A stretch of 45,217 nt of DNA from Rikenellaceae bacterium. GTDB taxonomy: Bacteria; Bacteroidota; Bacteroidia; Bacteroidales; Rikenellaceae. The translations under genes and the position numbers were made by a program. The stretch covers positions 1-45,217 of the forward strand of contig SUZD01000014.1 of NCBI GenBank assembly GCA_015060105.1, given 5' to 3'. The notes below the pieces were generated by a model. It saw only the letters and a list, made by a program, of their open reading frames with translations, searched no databases and was not told the origin of the DNA. This document shows positions 16,191 through 24,233 of the stretch, in pieces (within the stretch, counting starts at the first letter, position 1; every line of letters begins with the position of its first letter).

Positions 16191-19100
16191 TTACTTATCC
16201 TCCGATACGCAACGAACGGGGAATGCACATGCCGCTTGTGCTGCACTTGTCCACGAAGACTCTTTGGTCGAAGCCAAACCTGCGTAGGTCACAAGAGTCT
16301 TGTAGGGTTGGCCACCCCACATATCAGCAGAGCTGACTGCGTTGGTGTACAAACCGATGAGGTTAGCGTCTTGGATACCCGCATTGTTTTGTACCCAGTT
16401 TTGTTTGGGCAGGAATACGGTTGTCTTGTCTGCGGGAGTACCCGACTCGGTGCGAGTGCCGTGTACATAGAAGAACAGACCCCAAGGAGCATTTTTCAAC
16501 GGGTTGAGAGCAACCTCAGTACCATCTTCGTTATTCAAGTTTGCAGTCGAGTTAACTTGCCAAGTTGCGCCAACCGAAGTCTTCACGCCAGTCGATGTGA
16601 TGAATTTCATACGGTCGGGCGAAGCAACTGTATAGCCAACGGGGCAGGGGTCATACATAGTCTTGACACCATTGCCGGTTGCGCTTTGGTTACCCCAAAG
16701 TTTACCCCAATCGTTTGTTTGACCATTCGATTTCTCGTCGCTGGTAATCCAGTTATTATCGCTCTTGTAGAACTGCATCGGGTTTTTAACCGAGTGAGCA
16801 AGAATGGCGTTCATATCGGTCAAGTTGTGACCTGCGATATATGCGTTGTACTTGTAAGCATTGTCGCCTGCGATACTGAATGTGGGCGATTTTTGGAGAG
16901 TGCCGTTGGGCAGAGTCCAGTCGATCCACGACATATAGCCCCACGAAGGATCGGGAATGTGCGAGTTTCCGCAAACGAACGGATCTTTACGACCCCATTG
17001 GAAGTACAAACCACGAGCGTAGTGGTAGTCGTCGGTTGTGGGCGACGAAATGGCTGCGGGGTTCGTGTATGCACCGATGTTACGGTCCATAATGTAGTAG
17101 TTGTCGTCGTAAACGGTTACATTGATAGCGCTCTTCTCGTAGTCGTAACCTTGTACGCACCACATGTGCCAGCTCCAAAGGATATTGTCGTTGTTGTCGG
17201 CAACTGCGATAACGAAGTTACCGTCCTGCATATCGGCAGGAGTAGTGAAGCATACATAACCATCGATAAGTTCAACCGATTGACGGAGAATCGAGGTGTT
17301 AAGTTGGGTGTTATCGCTACCTAATTCGGTAGTTCTCTTCAAACCCCAAAGGATATACGCTTTGGCAGGGTTGATAGTCTCGGCAGCATTACCGGTAATG
17401 GGGTCATAACCGTTACCCTTAACAGTAGCTTTGAACTTGAAGTTAGCACCAGCTTTGTTGATGATGTAGCAGTTTGCAGTACCTTTTGCGCTCAAATCCT
17501 CGAACTCGGGACGAGTACCACCCTCCCATTTGGTGTTGGCGTCTTTGAAGAACTCGACAGCAGTCGAGGGGTTGAAGTCGTCTTTAACCTTAATTGCGGG
17601 CAGAGTCGAGTTAGCATCAGCAAACAGATAGTGCAACGGGTTGTTGCGAATATCGAGCTCGGTAAGTACGTTGTTGTTCAAACGCAAACCAACCAACTTG
17701 CTGTTTTGAGCGATGTTTACACTGGTGATTTTCGAGTTGTTGGCGTTAATCATATAGAGGTTAGCGCAGGGGCTCGCATCAATAGTGGTCAATTCCGAGT
17801 AAGCAGTGTGCAGGAAGCCGAGCGACGAAACACCGGTGAGCGACAATTGAGTCAATTCGTTGTGGCTGCACGACAAGTTTTTCAGATTAGCAAGGCCGGT
17901 TACATTGAGGCTTGCAAGCGGGTTGCGACCGCAGTTGAGGTATTCGAGGTTCGAGTTAGCGGTAACATTAAGCTCGCTAATCTCGTTGTGAGCACAGTTC
18001 AAACGTTTGAGAGCCGAAAGAGCCGAAACATTCAACTCGTACAATTTGTTACCGTTACAGTAGAGTGCCTCCAACTTGGTGTTGCTTGATACGTTCAAGT
18101 CGGTCAATTTAGCGTAAGCACAGTTGAGCAAAGTAAGCTCGGGGAGCATCGAAACATCAATCGACGAGAGGCTGCCACCGCCAACGTGCAGTTTTTGCAA
18201 TTTGGTATTTTTCGACAAGTCGATGGTGGTAATCTTGGTAGCCGAGATGTTCAACTCTTCGAGTTCGGTTTGTGCGCTCAAATCGAGCTCTGTCAAGTTG
18301 CAACCAGCAACATTCAGAACGCGAAGTTTGGTGTTTTTCGACAAGTCGAGTTTACGCATGCCGGCGGGAACACCTTGAATGTCGAGATATTCGAGGTTGG
18401 GCAGGTATTGCAAGTCAGTAAGCGAAGTAGCTTTGATTGTTTGGTAGATGTAGCTACCGTTCGAGGTTGCTTTTTTCCACAATACAATCTCTTTAACCTC
18501 TTGCAACTCGGCGTAAGTAAGTTTGCCGTCGTTGTTGCTGTCAAAGCGATTTACTATAAAATTGAAGAAGATGTCATTTTCGAAAGTAACCTCTACATTG
18601 TCGTTGCAAGCTTGCTCGATGGTAATAACGTCATTGCCTTCCTCCGACGAGAAAGTAATTTCGGCGGTACGAGCTTCGAAACCTTCGTTAGCATCCACTA
18701 CGAAAGTTACAACGGTATCAACAACGGCGCGAGTCTCGGGTGCTACACGTACCCAATCACAACCCTCGGCAATGCTTACCTCGAAGTCGATGTTGGTGCG
18801 AACAGCCACATCAAAAGTACCACCCTCATAGCCCATAGGCTCTACCTCGGTCGAAACAACGATAAGGTTTGCTTGGTCTTGGTTGATGGTAATTTTCTCG
18901 GTGATGTCGCCGGCGGTAAGAGTGATAGTACCTACACGGGTCTCGTAAGTCTCGTTGGCAGCGATGTTGAAAGTGAGGGTTTTCTCTTCGAGGCCGCGAG
19001 TTGCAGTTGCCTCCGAAATCCACTCGTCATTGATAGTGGTCGAGAACTCTACGTTGGTTTTCAACTCAACGCTGATTTGTCCACCCTCTGTGCCAATCTC

Positions 19101-19478
19101 ATAGACGGTTTTTTCAACCAAAAGACCTTTGGCCTCGCCTTGCGAGATGTTTACAGTGATAGGAGTGAGCTCGTCAGAAGCCTCCGAGAAGATGATGCTT
19201 GCCGAACGAGGGTCATAGCCACTATTGGGCTCAACCGACAAAGTTACGGTTTCGTTGCCGCTTCCGGCAGCAGGGGTAATGGTAAACCACTCGGCTTTGG
19301 TGTCGGCAGTCCATGTGGTGTTGCTGGTAACTTCGATAGTAGCCTCGGTATCATCGGCAGCGAGTTCGATTTCGATAGGAGTTACTTTGAGTTTTGGGGC
19401 CTCGGGAGTGGGCTCGGGTGTTGTACACGCAGCGAAACCGAAGATGAGAGCCGCTGCAATAAGTATCTGTTTTTTCAT
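16191..19478 (-). CDS. Large surface lipoprotein: three BACON domains, EF-hand-like loop, LRRs, FISUMP-like C-terminus
   Basis: 1095 residues. Lipobox at Cys18 (FAAC), then three BACON-like sandwiches at about 30-113, 116-202 and 205-290. A DSNNDGKLTYAE loop at about 312 looks like an EF-hand/dockerin calcium site. Regular LRRs of ~21 residues fill about 358-625, with the LEYLNCGRNPLASLNVTGL pattern, a type distinct from the BspA repeats upstream. The C-terminal 430 residues carry DRNIGAYT, YFQWGRKDPF, YDPCPVGYTV and AFPVRCVSE, features of the Fibrobacter-type FISUMP domains common on Bacteroidota surfaces. The SGNH hydrolase gene lies 28 bp upstream in the same direction with no own promoter between, so both are probably one transcript. 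Role: surface adhesion or polymer binding, inferred. Confidence 0.88.
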   Translation of the reverse strand: MKKQILIAAALIFGFAACTTPEPTPEAPKLKVTPIEIELAADDTEATIEVTSNTTWTADTKAEWFTITPAAGSGNETVTLSVEPNSGYDPRSASIIFSEASDELTPITVNISQGEAKGLLVEKTVYEIGTEGGQISVELKTNVEFSTTINDEWISEATATRGLEEKTLTFNIAANETYETRVGTITLTAGDITEKITINQDQANLIVVSTEVEPMGYEGGTFDVAVRTNIDFEVSIAEGCDWVRVAPETRAVVDTVVTFVVDANEGFEARTAEITFSSEEGNDVITIEQACNDNVEVTFENDIFFNFIVNRFDSNNDGKLTYAELQEVKEIVLWKKATSNGSYIYQTIKATSLTDLQYLPNLEYLDIQGVPAGMRKLDLSKNTKLRVLNVAGCNLTELDLSAQTELEELNISATKITTIDLSKNTKLQKLHVGGGSLSSIDVSMLPELTLLNCAYAKLTDLNVSSNTKLEALYCNGNKLYELNVSALSALKRLNCAHNEISELNVTANSNLEYLNCGRNPLASLNVTGLANLKNLSCSHNELTQLSLTGVSSLGFLHTAYSELTTIDASPCANLYMINANNSKITSVNIAQNSKLVGLRLNNNVLTELDIRNNPLHYLFADANSTLPAIKVKDDFNPSTAVEFFKDANTKWEGGTRPEFEDLSAKGTANCYIINKAGANFKFKATVKGNGYDPITGNAAETINPAKAYILWGLKRTTELGSDNTQLNTSILRQSVELIDGYVCFTTPADMQDGNFVIAVADNNDNILWSWHMWCVQGYDYEKSAINVTVYDDNYYIMDRNIGAYTNPAAISSPTTDDYHYARGLYFQWGRKDPFVCGNSHIPDPSWGYMSWIDWTLPNGTLQKSPTFSIAGDNAYKYNAYIAGHNLTDMNAILAHSVKNPMQFYKSDNNWITSDEKSNGQTNDWGKLWGNQSATGNGVKTMYDPCPVGYTVASPDRMKFITSTGVKTSVGATWQVNSTANLNNEDGTEVALNPLKNAPWGLFFYVHGTRTESGTPADKTTVFLPKQNWVQNNAGIQDANLIGLYTNAVSSADMWGGQPYKTLVTYAGLASTKESSWTSAAQAACAFPVRCVSEDK

Positions 19479-19506
19479 AGTTTTTTCGTTTTTTTAGTGT
19501 GATACA

Positions 19507-20130
19507 TTATTTCAGCATTTCCTCCAAAACGGGCATAACGGCTTGCTCCATGATGTAGTAGCCGGGACGCTCGGGGTGACAGTTGTCATACGAGAATTTG
19601 GGGTCCATTGCGCCACTCTCTTGAACGAAGAGCGAGTAGAAATCTACAAAACCGCAGTCGTGAGTGAGCGCATACTCCTCGATAAGAGTGTTCAGACGAG
19701 GAATTTGGTTGGTGGGGCTGATAGAAGTCCAACCGAAGCCCGACGAAGGAAGGACCGAGCACAAAACAACCTTAATTCCTTTCTCTTTGCACTTCTCGGT
19801 CATCTCGATAATGTTGCCGCAGATTTGCTCCATCGAGACAAATACGCCATCATTTTGAGCGACATCGTTGGTGCCGGCCAAGATAACGCACACCTCGGGG
19901 CTATTAGCCAATACATCGCGTTGGAAACGAAGAATCATATCTCCTGTTGTGTGTCCACTGATTCCTTTGTTCAGGAAGTTGTGTGAAGCGAAGAATGAAG
20001 GTACATCTTCTTGCCAACCCGCAAAAATAGAGTCGCCCATAAAGACTACTCTGGGGTTTGCAGCCTGAATAGTACCTGCAACGCCGCAGAGTACAAGACC
20101 CATGAGCGTCATACAGATTTTTCTAATCAT
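19507..20130 (-). CDS. Exported SGNH/GDSL-family hydrolase
   Basis: 207 residues. The signal peptide (MIRKICMTLMGLVLCGVAGTIQA) has no lipobox. All four SGNH blocks are present: GDSI with the catalytic Ser (about residue 33), the Gly block (KGISGHTTGD), GTND with the Asn (about 87) and the C-terminal DNCHPE with Asp and His (about 181-184). Such enzymes are esterases, often sugar O-acetyl esterases or lysophospholipase-like; the substrate is not predictable. It is the first gene of a unit with the BACON/LRR lipoprotein, suggesting the two act on the same surface polymer. Confidence 0.92.
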   Translation of the reverse strand: MIRKICMTLMGLVLCGVAGTIQAANPRVVFMGDSIFAGWQEDVPSFFASHNFLNKGISGHTTGDMILRFQRDVLANSPEVCVILAGTNDVAQNDGVFVSMEQICGNIIEMTEKCKEKGIKVVLCSVLPSSGFGWTSISPTNQIPRLNTLIEEYALTHDCGFVDFYSLFVQESGAMDPKFSYDNCHPERPGYYIMEQAVMPVLEEMLK

Positions 20131-20167
20131 AGTTGTTATTTGTTTAATAGGTTAATTGTCCAAAAAA

Positions 20168-20198
20168 CAAAGGTAATACAAATGCTCTGAAAAACAAA
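20168..20198 (-). promoter_or_regulatory. Promoter of the SGNH hydrolase - BACON/LRR unit
   Basis: On the minus strand TTTG (20198-20195), 19 bp, TACCTTTG (20175-20168). The -33 element lies inside one arm of the terminator of the upstream gene. Confidence 0.65.
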
Positions 20199-20234
20199 AT
20201 AAGAGTGCCCCGAAAGACACTCTTATTTTGTTTT
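20191..20234 (-). terminator. Intrinsic terminator of the beta-eliminating lyase gene
   Basis: A perfect 17-bp stem AAAACAAAATAAGAGTG / CACTCTTATTTTGTTTT around CCCCGAAAGA, 21 bp after the lyase stop codon. The T-rich arm supplies the U-tract. Confidence 0.9.
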
Positions 20235-20255
20235 CGTTTATTATTACTTGGTGGA

Positions 20256-21704
20256 TTAAAGCGAGTCTCCAAAATCTTTGCGGAATTTGGCAACCAATTT
20301 TTCGGGCCAATCGCTTGTGGGCTCCAAACCTCCCATAAAGAAACGCAATACGGGCGGCTCGTAGGTGAATTTCAAACCACCGATAAGATTGCGGTTATCC
20401 CACAACCATTGCATACGGTCGATAACATAGTTCACTTGCGAGAGAGTGAATACACGACGGGGAACTGCCAGACGCAACAACTCGGCATCGGCCAATACAT
20501 CGTTACCATTCTCGTCACGAATCGAACTGATAGTACCGCGCTCCATACCACGAACACCCGAAATCAGATAGAGTGCCGCAGCCAAGGCACCTGCGGGGTA
20601 CTCCGATTGGGGGATATGCTCGCAGAACTTACCTGCATCGACGTGGCAGCCCAACACGCCCGGAGGTGTGATTACGGGGATACCGGCAGCGTCTAACTGC
20701 TCAACCATATATTTAATGAAGGTAGGACTTTGCGAAATCATAGTCTCGTCCAGGGTTTCGTACAGACCCACAGCCATAGCCTCAATCTCACGCACCGAGA
20801 TACCTCCGTATGTCAAGAAGCCCTCGAACAGAGGAATCAAAGCCTCCATTTTGCCGTAGATGTCACGACGGTTGGTGCAGATACCGCCACCACGCGACGA
20901 GCTCAACTTGCGAGCCGAGAAGTAAACCAAGTCGGCAAGGTTGGTCATAGTTTTGAGAATATCACCCATGGTGTTCTCTTTCCAGGCGTCCTCGCGTTGT
21001 TTAACAAGGAATGCGTTCTCGCCGAGGAGCGAAGCGTCGAGCACCAACATAATGCCGTACTTGTCGCACACGGCACGCACGTCCATCATATTGCGAATCG
21101 AGAAGGGCTGTCCTCCGATAAGGTTTGTCGAGGCCTCCATACGCACGAAAGGAATCTTCTCGACGCCGTGTTTTTGAATACAAGCTTCGAGTTTGTCGAT
21201 GTCCATATTGCCTTTGAACGGGTGGTCGCTGTGCAATACGAGTGCGCGGTCGTGATACAACTCCTCGATAGTACCGCCACGCTCCATAACATGCGCGAGC
21301 GTTGTGGTAAAGTGGTAGTTGGTGGGCACGACATTGCCGGGCTTAACAAATGCGTGGCAGATTACATTCTCGGCAGCACGACCTTGGTGTACGGGCAACA
21401 GATATTTTTTGCCCAATACATCGTAAACCGCTTTTTGCAGACGCTCGAAAGATTGCGAACCTGCGTAAGCGTCGTCGGCTTGGAACATAGCAGCAACCTG
21501 ATTGTCGCTCATTGCGTTTGTGCCCGAGTCGGTCAGCATATCGAGGAACACATCTTTGGTGCTCAAACGGAATGTGTTGAATCCTGCCTCGTTCATAGCG
21601 TCCAAACGACGATTGATAGGTACAAGGTGAAGTTTTTGGACTACACGGACTTTATGCAGTTCAAGGGGCATATCGCCCATCTTGTAAAATTTAATATTCG
21701 CCAT
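20256..21704 (-). CDS. Tryptophanase/tyrosine phenol-lyase family PLP enzyme
   Basis: 482 residues from the ATG at 21704; the upstream in-frame codons overlap the promoter. It is a beta-eliminating lyase: LTDSGTNAMSD near residue 55, PVHQGRAAEN, the PLP Lys in FSARKLSSSRGGG (about Lys266) and C-terminal IPRRVFTLSQVNYV. Family members split Trp to indole or Tyr to phenol, plus pyruvate and ammonia. At about residue 389 it has MERG, the position where tyrosine phenol-lyase keeps the Arg that contacts the phenol hydroxyl (Arg381), whereas E. coli tryptophanase has a hydrophobic residue. The lysine loop, however, differs from both reference enzymes (SGKKD / SAKKD). Substrate therefore left open between Tyr and Trp. 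Monocistronic with its own promoter and terminator. Confidence 0.88.
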   Translation of the reverse strand: MANIKFYKMGDMPLELHKVRVVQKLHLVPINRRLDAMNEAGFNTFRLSTKDVFLDMLTDSGTNAMSDNQVAAMFQADDAYAGSQSFERLQKAVYDVLGKKYLLPVHQGRAAENVICHAFVKPGNVVPTNYHFTTTLAHVMERGGTIEELYHDRALVLHSDHPFKGNMDIDKLEACIQKHGVEKIPFVRMEASTNLIGGQPFSIRNMMDVRAVCDKYGIMLVLDASLLGENAFLVKQREDAWKENTMGDILKTMTNLADLVYFSARKLSSSRGGGICTNRRDIYGKMEALIPLFEGFLTYGGISVREIEAMAVGLYETLDETMISQSPTFIKYMVEQLDAAGIPVITPPGVLGCHVDAGKFCEHIPQSEYPAGALAAALYLISGVRGMERGTISSIRDENGNDVLADAELLRLAVPRRVFTLSQVNYVIDRMQWLWDNRNLIGGLKFTYEPPVLRFFMGGLEPTSDWPEKLVAKFRKDFGDSL

Positions 21705-21748
21705 AGTATATATGGATTTAGTTAGGGTTAATTTTCTGTGTCGAGATG

Positions 21749-21756
21749 CAAATATA
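21749..21756 (-). promoter_or_regulatory. Promoter -7 box of the beta-eliminating lyase gene
   Basis: TATATTTG on the minus strand, with a weak TTGG -33 at 21779-21776 (19 bp spacing). The leader to the ATG at 21704 would be about 40 nt. Confidence 0.55.
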
Positions 21757-21794
21757 TAAAAGTGCTTTTGAAAATCCAACGATTTGTTGATTTT

Positions 21795-22475
21795 TTAACA
21801 CAAAAATATATATGCCAATATCGGAGCATAGATAAGCGCGGGTAGCATATCGGCTGTGCGTACCTCTTTGACGTGTAGGAGCGATAGGCCGATACCCATC
21901 AACATCAAACCTCCAACAGCGGTCATTTCGTTAATCATCGCCTCCTGCATAATGGGTTTCAACCACTCTGCCGAGAGTGTCAGCGCACCTTGATATAATA
22001 ATAGAGGTACAATCGAGAAGAGAACGCCAATGCCTGCCACCGAAGCCAAGACTATTGCCGAGATACCGTCGATAACCGCTTTGGTGTAGAGCAGTCGCGG
22101 AAACTCGCCGAGTCCGTCCTCGAATGCGCCAAGTATGGTCATACTGCCCACGCAGTAGAGTAGGGTTGCTCCGACAAATCCTTCGGTAAAGCGACTTCCG
22201 CCCATGTGAATACTCTGCTGAATTTTGTTCGATAGGTTGTTGAGTCCGCATTCGATACCGATTAGATGTCCTGTTGCCGCACCGAGAGCGATGCTGACAA
22301 CCGATATAATCATATTTTCGGATTCGAGAGCCATCGAGATTCCAATGGCGCAAACGGCCAATCCGAGAGCCTGAAAAAGTATCTCTTGAAGTCGCTCTGG
22401 CATACGCTTGCCGATGAGCATACCGACAACGGCACCAACGGTTACGGTTGCCATATTAACAAAAGTTCCAATCAT
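21795..22475 (-). CDS. DUF554-family membrane protein
   Basis: 226 residues from the ATG at 22475, which begins with the family start MIGTFVNMATVTVGAVVG; upstream in-frame codons span the promoter. Six to seven hydrophobic helices and the family motifs IGIECGLNNL and FVGATLLYCVGSMTILGAFE are present. DUF554 (YdfK/YqgA-like) proteins are small inner-membrane proteins, some suspected to be transporters; the role is unknown. It ends 39 bp before the lyase promoter without an obvious terminator. Confidence 0.93.
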   Translation of the reverse strand: MIGTFVNMATVTVGAVVGMLIGKRMPERLQEILFQALGLAVCAIGISMALESENMIISVVSIALGAATGHLIGIECGLNNLSNKIQQSIHMGGSRFTEGFVGATLLYCVGSMTILGAFEDGLGEFPRLLYTKAVIDGISAIVLASVAGIGVLFSIVPLLLYQGALTLSAEWLKPIMQEAMINEMTAVGGLMLMGIGLSLLHVKEVRTADMLPALIYAPILAYIFLC

Positions 22476-22495
22476 AGTATCGGGTGTTTGTATGG

Positions 22496-22503
22496 CAAAG
22501 ATA
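22496..22503 (-). promoter_or_regulatory. Promoter -7 box of the DUF554 gene
   Basis: TATCTTTG on the minus strand, 20 bp upstream of the ATG at 22475. No clear -33 element at the expected spacing. Confidence 0.45.
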
Positions 22504-22533
22504 TAAGTTTTTCTGCAAAGGTGTATTGGGGTA

Positions 22534-22617
22534 ATGGCGAAATTTGACAATATGTTTGCCGCTCCTTCCGGCCCTGATTACATCGCCAAAATTCTAAAAG
22601 AGGAACTTGCAAAGTAA
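22534..22617 (+). CDS. Possible 27-residue small protein
   Basis: A plus-strand frame from ATG to TAA encodes MAKFDNMFAAPSGPDYIAK followed by ILKEELAK. It begins 59 bp from the divergent DUF554 start and ends 25 bp before a strong terminator, leaving room for a minimal transcription unit. The C-terminal half would form an amphipathic helix. No consensus promoter is seen on this strand, and it could be a gene remnant or chance. I do not recognise it. Confidence 0.3.
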   Translation: MAKFDNMFAAPSGPDYIAKILKEELAK

Positions 22618-22642
22618 ACTCATCTTTGAATACAGCAAAACA

Positions 22643-22674
22643 AAGGCGTGTCCAAAACTTGTTGGACACGCCTT
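22643..22674. terminator. Intrinsic terminator of the acyltransferase gene
   Basis: An 11-bp perfect stem AAGGCGTGTCC / GGACACGCCTT with loop AAAACTTGTT, and T-rich tracts on both sides. It ends the minus-strand acyltransferase gene (stop at 22696) and could end a plus-strand small transcript. In minus sense the loop is AACAAGTTTT. Confidence 0.92.
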
Positions 22675-22695
22675 CCTTTTTTGTAATAGGTATTG

Positions 22696-24057
22696 CTATT
22701 TAAGCATATTATCCAAGCGTTGATAGATGCTTGCACGCAACTCTTTCAATTCGTTAATCTTGGCACGGTTGCTCTTTTTAACAAAGATGCAGGTACCGAT
22801 AAACTTCCAGAACAGACGCAGGTAGTTCCATACCAATATAAACATGACGGGGAATGCTACGAAGTATCCCAACGCCCACCAGAATCCTGCAAAAATCCAC
22901 AACAGAACAACGGGGATAATCAAACAGATAGGTACCGAAATGAATACACTTACTCCGATGTGGAATGAGCTGTTGAACATATGGTCCTTAATCAACTTTT
23001 TGAGGAAGATTTTGGGGATAATGAACAACAAGCCTGTCGGGATAATCGAGATTAGGAACAGCGGCAACAAGAGCAACAATCCCAAACCACGCAACATGGC
23101 AGAACCCACACCCGGCTTGCGAATGAACAACCAATCTCGAATTTTGAGTTTTTTGAGTTCATCGGCCAGATAAGCGGTGTCCTTATAGACTTTCTCCATC
23201 TCCTCGGGGTTCTCCTTGTAGGCCTCTTGCATAGCGGCTACCAACTTCTGGTCAGAGAGCAATCGAGAAGGCAGGTAGTTGAATTTAAAACCGTTGGCGA
23301 TAGCGTATCTGCGACCATATCCGGTTTCGCGAAGGAAGTCGATTTGGTCGTAGTGCTCCAAATCATCGACATGCAACATCATCTCGCGAATTGCCGTGTG
23401 AACGATTTTGTTAATCTCCATCATAGTCTCACGCGGAGCCTCCTGATAACGCTCATAGTAGGGTTTGAGCGAGATAGGCGTGCCGAACTTGATAAGCATA
23501 TCGGTTCGGGCGTGGAAGTAGTTGGAGTAGTGGTTACACGACGGGAGAATCATCACATCTTGTTTGAAATCCATCTTCTCGGCAGCGTCGAAAGCGATAC
23601 GCAGATAGCCGATTTTGAAGGTTCCGAGCCAGCGTTTGTCTTGGTGTCCGCCCTCGGGGTAAAGCATTACGGTCTCGCCATCTTGCAAGGCCTGTCCCGC
23701 AGCGTCCATAGTCTGCTGGTTTTTGGTGATGGCCGAGTAGCCTTCGTGACTCATACGGTATGCGGGCAGCAGACCCAGCGCGCGCAGAGCTTTGTTGAAT
23801 ATCGGGTTATTGAAAACATTGGCGCGTGCCAAAAAGTTCATTCTTCGGTCCGTAAGTTTTAAACACACGCACAACGGGTCATTCAAACAGTTTTGGTGGT
23901 TCGATACAACGACCACAGGGGTTCCGTTTGCTGGCACGTTTTCCAATCCGACAATATGCTCTTTACGGAAATAGAGCCATGAATTTACATACTGCAAGTA
24001 TGTACGGAATGCTTTCAGAAAAAGAGAGTGATCTCTCGGGGTTAATTGTTTTTCCAT
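22696..24057 (-). CDS. PlsC-type acyltransferase with C-terminal membrane domain
   Basis: 453 residues from the ATG at 24057. The N-terminal acyltransferase domain shows VVVSNHQNCLNDPLCV (catalytic His about 53) and the phosphate-binding MLYPEGGH (about 138). It would move an acyl chain to a lysophospholipid or related glycerol lipid. The His and Asp here are five residues apart rather than the usual four of HX4D, though a shifted Asp/Asn pair (LND) may fill the role. Residues about 325-430 add at least three hydrophobic helices, an extension absent from plain PlsC. It is a single-gene unit with a strong terminator. Confidence 0.88.
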   Translation of the reverse strand: MEKQLTPRDHSLFLKAFRTYLQYVNSWLYFRKEHIVGLENVPANGTPVVVVSNHQNCLNDPLCVCLKLTDRRMNFLARANVFNNPIFNKALRALGLLPAYRMSHEGYSAITKNQQTMDAAGQALQDGETVMLYPEGGHQDKRWLGTFKIGYLRIAFDAAEKMDFKQDVMILPSCNHYSNYFHARTDMLIKFGTPISLKPYYERYQEAPRETMMEINKIVHTAIREMMLHVDDLEHYDQIDFLRETGYGRRYAIANGFKFNYLPSRLLSDQKLVAAMQEAYKENPEEMEKVYKDTAYLADELKKLKIRDWLFIRKPGVGSAMLRGLGLLLLLPLFLISIIPTGLLFIIPKIFLKKLIKDHMFNSSFHIGVSVFISVPICLIIPVVLLWIFAGFWWALGYFVAFPVMFILVWNYLRLFWKFIGTCIFVKKSNRAKINELKELRASIYQRLDNMLK

Positions 24058-24087
24058 AGGCACTTCTTTTAGGGTTTTTACAAAAAT

Positions 24088-24095
24088 CAAAGATA
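24088..24095 (-). promoter_or_regulatory. Promoter -7 box of the acyltransferase gene
   Basis: TATCTTTG on the minus strand, 30 bp upstream of the ATG at 24057; supports that start over an in-frame codon at 24090. The -33 box is not recognisable. Confidence 0.45.
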
Positions 24096-24176
24096 TGAAT
24101 AATATTCCAAAAAAGCACGCTTTTTGTCATATTTTCTCCTTTGTTCTGCGTTTTTCGGTATTTATACCTATCAAAA

Positions 24177-24204
24177 AAGAGTATGTCCCGCAGGACATAC
24201 TCTT
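24177..24204 (-). terminator. Intrinsic terminator of the ROK kinase gene
   Basis: A perfect 12-bp stem AAGAGTATGTCC / GGACATACTCTT with a 4-nt loop. On the minus strand it is followed by TTTTTTGA, about 30 bp after the stop codon. Confidence 0.92.
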
Positions 24205-24233
24205 GCTGATTTTCAGTGTGTTAGGCGTGTGTA

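Noticed and set aside
18186-19502. 438-codon open frame opposite the BACON/LRR gene
   Set aside because: The repeats of the real gene give long antisense frames; no start context or motifs.
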